This document shows, one piece after another, positions 60,127 through 64,000 of a DNA stretch of 64,000 nucleotides. Origin of the DNA: Acanthaster planci (taxonomy: Eukaryota > Echinodermata > Asteroidea > Valvatida > Acanthasteridae); assembly GCF_001949145.1 (NCBI RefSeq), contig NW_019091382.1:1641920-1705919 (forward strand), in the 5' to 3' direction. Every line of letters starts with the position of its first letter. Position 1 is the first letter of the stretch. The notes beneath the pieces are model-generated. The model searched no databases and had not been told where the DNA came from. It saw only the letters and a program-made list of their open reading frames with translations. The position numbers were made by a program, and so were the translations under genes.

Positions 60127-63100
60127 AGGAAGGTACAGGATCAGTCCATTATGGTAATGGTGTGTCAAACGTAAAACTTTGGATTAGCTTTACAAAGAGA
60201 CTGACATTACAGGAGATATCAATCGATGTCGTCTGAATGGGAGATCGTTCCCGTGGGAAACCGACGCAAAACAGTTTGTTCCCTTTTGGTTGTTAGTTTT
60301 TAGTGAAGGAGTTCGACTAATAAAATAAACAGATAAGCCTTCTTAATGTTACACAGTAAAAGGTATTTACATTCTAACTTCCACGTTTTTTCCCTGTGTC
60401 CCTTTTGTGGCAACTGTTTAATAAAATAACTACATGTATTTACAAAAGATTTCTTAGAATATATGTTTATCATAAAATCTATCGAAATGGCTGGCAGAAA
60501 GATACATGCTAACATGATCGTTATTTTTTTTTCATTTTAATACATGAAACATGGGTCTGCATAAAAAAGTGAAGCCATTTACAGTTTCCCTATTAGCTGA
60601 GCAGGGGAATTGTTTTTGCTTGTTTGGTTTTTAAATAGTAGGTTTGAAATAACATTTCATGTCCCCTGGAGACATATCAGGGTTGGATGCAGGAATTTTT
60701 GCTGGGGAGGAATCAGGCCCGTCAAATTCTTTAAATGTCAGATTGTTGCGGAGAAGCGGACACATAATTAATGCATTACAATACCTCGTTACTGATGTAT
60801 ACAAATAGTAACTTTTACAAGATGTCATCTTTTTATTTCTATTATTGTAATTGATGTAATTGTAATTGACCGACTGTTTGTTTGTTTGTCTGTTTGTTTG
60901 TTTATGACAGAGCGGGGGGACCCCCAGATCCGCACCAGTATGTTTCCTTTTTTTGTGGAGGATTATCATCACGTGACCGTGGATTTCAGAGGTTCCTTGA
61001 TATGACTGAAGAGCACATTTATCGAATCGTGACTGAGGTATTTTGAAAATAAATATGCTATTCTGAAAAGTGAAAAACACCATGTCCAATTACCACAGCC
61101 ATCTGCATTCGGAATAAACGTTGCAGCCTTGATACCAGGTCGTGTTTTCATCCGCTGGTGGCATTCTAAGAAGTTAGATGTTTACATAAATATACAAAAG
61201 AGTACAAGGACCGTGTCAACACGACGGGGTGGTAACCCGTACGTGGGGGAAAAGGAAACGTCCAACACAAACGTTACTCCCGTTACATTCAATTATAATT
61301 TAGGATCGATGACAGGAAGCTCATGGCATCTCAAACAAGTGAAAAACAGATTTTACAGAATAACTGGGAGGATGATCCAATCGGAGGAACACATCTATAT
61401 ACTTTCAGTACAAAAATGTTGACTCCAATGTAGTTTCATCTCTTTTATTTACACTCATTCCTATTCAAGTTTTGTTCTTCGAGAAAAAGATCAGTCCCTA
61501 TTTCATTATACAGTACAATATCACACAAAAAAGTACCAGCATGTTTTTCTCTTTTTCTCTTTTTAAATGGAGACTCCAGAAGCAATAATGTCGTGGGGTA
61601 ATTTGCACGCAAGGAAAGAGCTGTAGGTGTATACACACAAGAAACATTGGGTAAAATCCCAATTTTGGGCTGATATTGTACACAATTTTGATCCCGTTCT
61701 CGTAATTTATCCAACATCAATTGAATTTCTGACCAGAGGTTACTGGAAAGTTGATTTTTTCTTCATAGAATTTTAGAAAATAAGCATATAGAGGCACTTT
61801 AACAGTGTAACCAGAACTATTGAGTAAAGGCAATATTAAAGGTAATAAGTTTCATCGCGCCCAAACCCAGTCAGGAAATCCTCGTACTTAATGCAAAGCA
61901 AGAATGCGGCTTACTACCAAATATCCTTTTATAGTGCCTTTTGGAGTATTAAAATGCACATTTTTGTCTATTCTATATTCCCCACAAATGTAACCTGTTG
62001 TTTCTTTTTTTTCCTGGATTATTACATTTACACGTTATACTAAAGATGAAAAATGGTTTGGAGCTCTCGCTTGCACACAATCTCAATGACGCTGTGCGCA
62101 TAATCCACCAAGTACGGGGCCGGGCACCGCCATTTGTGGTCGTATGCCTTTTAGCATTTTTGGGGTGAAACAACCAAACAACTCCCAAGAACTCCCACAT
62201 AAAAGTCAATCAAAATGGGAAAACCTCAAAACAAGGCAAACCACCCCCAAACAATCAAAACTGAATACAAAATTGGAAAAAGAGAAAAAAATAATTTATG
62301 TCTAAATGAAGCATAATTTATTCTGACTTTTATTCAGACTCAAACATTCCAATGTTGAAAAAAAAAAAGATTGCCCGAAATGAAATCCCGTGAAACACAC
62401 TCACGATCTGGCATGTTATCTGAAGAGGCTATATAAACAAGTCTGGAGAGACTGCATGCAGGTGTGCTGTATTTAGTTCGTTGTAAATGTCAAAGAGTGA
62501 TGGAATCTTTCCTCACTACTGGCTAGTTTCGAACCAGACTTAGTTTTAGGAGTTTAATATAAACTATTTAAAGAAGTTCCACAACAAATGGGCAATATGC
62601 TTTTCAAGTGGGATTTAATCATTGTCTAAATTCACTGTCGTCGAGTTAGTGTTCCATTTTTCATTAACTCTGCAAGTGCTTTTAAAATGTGATAATAGCT
62701 TCCTACATACGTCTGTTGATAGTGTTTAATCTTAAGACATCCGTGGTCTCAACAGATAAACTTTGCCTCTGTCTGAATTGTAATATTTTTCCCATACACC
62801 GAGTGTGATTTCTGTAGAGAGGCATATCATATGAAGTCTATTATTGATCTACTACAAGGATATCCACGAGAAGGGCCTACATCAAGTGCCCACCAAGTAC
62901 GAAGAGCCCAATTTCTCGTTGATTAAACATACATATTTTACAGAAAAGTTTACCATTTGAATACTTTGGAAGAAACGCCAAGTATATTTGACATACATGT
63001 TTACCCAAGTGGGTAACCTTCAACCTGCAACTATATCGAGTAATAAAAACGAATTATATAAGTGCTTGGTATTTCCACCAGTATTGCTATAAGATTAGCC

Positions 63101-63665
63101 CCATTTTACTCTTTTAGAGAGCAACATATTACACTACCTTTGCATCAAATGTCTAACACTGCATAGGTAGTTTCTAAATGTTTGGCTGAGCATGTACCAA
63201 TGATCACTTTTTAAAGCAATGGCGTAAAGCTCCAAATAACTTAAAAAAGCACTGTGAATTGTGATTTTTCACCTTTAAAAAGATGTCTCTCTCTATGTAT
63301 CTGTGGCCAGGTTTTGCTTTTCCACAAATTTGCTTTACCACAAATGTAAAAAGGGCGTTTCCCTATCCTTGGTGGTCAATCTAATGATATTGTGAAAACA
63401 AAGGCAAGCATGCCACCTTATGCAGGACCACAAGTGGACAAACCACATTTTCATTTTCTGCTGGTAGATTTTCAGGTTTGTATGGAATTCATGTTGAGTA
63501 TTTAAAAAAAATTAAGTTTTCTGCTGGTAGTGCAGTGGCCAAGTCCAAAATATGGAGCCAATTGTTCACTTGGTCATAAAAGCACCAAATTTGGCACAGA
63601 TGTAGAATAACATATATTAAGCAATTTTAGATGTTGAGGCATTTGAAATTTTAATAAGAGGGGAC
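60127..63665. other. Region without recognised gene
   Basis: Open frames (for example 60631-61089 on the - strand and 61129-61422 on the + strand) show no domain, and composition is AT-rich. A TTTG/TTTGTCTG microsatellite lies at about 60876-60902. Nothing else stands out. Confidence 0.5.
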
Positions 63666-63679
63666 ATGACAGCCATTTT

Positions 63680-63900
63680 TCAAATTGGCCGCCAATCACC
63701 AATGGTTACATGTGATATGCTAATGTGGAATGCTTGCGGTAGCACCATGCAAGGATACAATTTCTTTTGTGAGTCTGTATGTTCTGACAAGAACCGTGAG
63801 AGACTCAATGTTTCGGACAGTATGCCCTGTCCGTCATCAGGAGACTGAAAAAATACAGACAGAGAGTGGGGCTTATAAGCTAACTGGGAGCACTGGAGTA
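63680..63900 (-). mobile_element. Second Penelope-like element end (3' or pLTR region)
   Basis: Plus-strand 63778-63845 matches the reverse complement of 38175-38245 with shared GACAGTATG..CTGT.CGTC.TCAGGAG and AAGAACCG. The - strand frame reads SPDDGQGILSETLSLSRF against SHPPEDEQSILSRTSSVHPR at the first copy. The rest of the element would lie elsewhere or beyond the window; boundaries are uncertain. Confidence 0.5.
63802..63840 (-). ncRNA. Hammerhead-ribozyme-like core
   Basis: On the - strand: CTGATGA (63840-63834), C, then stem II GGACAG / loop GCATA-type / CTGTCC (perfect six base pairs), GAAAC (63814-63810), ATTGA, GTC (63804-63802). These are the conserved CUGANGA, stem II, GAAA and GUC elements in hammerhead order, with a minimal two-pair stem III (AC/GU). 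The flanks do not form a convincing stem I next to the core, so self-cleavage is doubtful. Confidence 0.5.
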
Positions 63901-64000
63901 TGACGGATCCTTCTGTGTAGTCAGGTGGAACGAGGATACAGCTGGTGGATCCACCTGGGTACTGATGCATGTCAGTTGGTCATGGGCTGTGGCGGGGGGG

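Noticed and set aside
59779-60168. - strand frame with GCLLGCLLGCLL repeats resembling a membrane protein
   Set aside because: It is the translation of a simple CCCAACAAACAA repeat.

Overview
This window looks like animal nuclear DNA, most likely from a marine invertebrate deuterostome (echinoderm, hemichordate or cephalochordate; I cannot choose between them). The grounds are AT-rich non-coding DNA, GC-rich exons bounded by GT/AG splice sites, multi-kilobase introns, many short inverted-repeat (MITE-like) elements, Penelope-like retroelement debris, and an assembly gap of 476 N (48794-49269). There are no operons, CRISPR arrays, rRNA genes or tRNA genes that I can see.

Two protein-coding genes are well supported, and they converge. 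On the + strand, 8029-10405 holds the last two coding exons of a rhodopsin-like GPCR: the end of TM6, TM7, helix 8 and a ~500-residue polar C-terminal tail. Its earlier exons are not in the window or not recognisable, so 1-8028 is read as intron or upstream DNA. On the - strand, 30464-18034 holds a complete coding sequence in three exons (30464-29681, 22809-22602, 19913-18034). Splice phases agree at both junctions. The product is a ~956-residue GPCR resembling the vertebrate orphan receptors GPR153/GPR162, with TM1-TM6 in exon 1, TM7 in exon 2 and a 625-residue basic/acidic tail in exon 3. One ambiguous base (N at 30248) breaks exon 1 in the assembly and is almost certainly a spurious insertion.

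The remaining ~33 kb (30.5-64 kb) has no confidently recognised gene. It carries a 5'-truncated, decayed Penelope-like element with a GIY-YIG endonuclease remnant (37562-38012) and a hammerhead-ribozyme-like 3' region. A second Penelope-like end lies on the - strand at the right edge (about 63680-63900) with a better preserved hammerhead-like core. There are also several families of short inverted-repeat elements, each with two or more copies in the window: 2672/6122; 38982/50399/52566; and a CCCAGCGCC-type palindrome at 36829/37206/58101/59803/60091. Further features are a 137-bp tandem duplication (42434-42707), a dispersed protein-like relic (3841-3920 and 52895-52990), and one weak candidate terminal exon (56844-56634).

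The two receptors share no recognisable sequence similarity, but both have unusually long intracellular tails and both end in a hydrophobic-x-hydrophobic C-terminus that could bind class II PDZ domains. I did not find a clearly new system. The most useful leads are the two receptors, the hammerhead-like retroelement ends and the dispersed protein-like relic.
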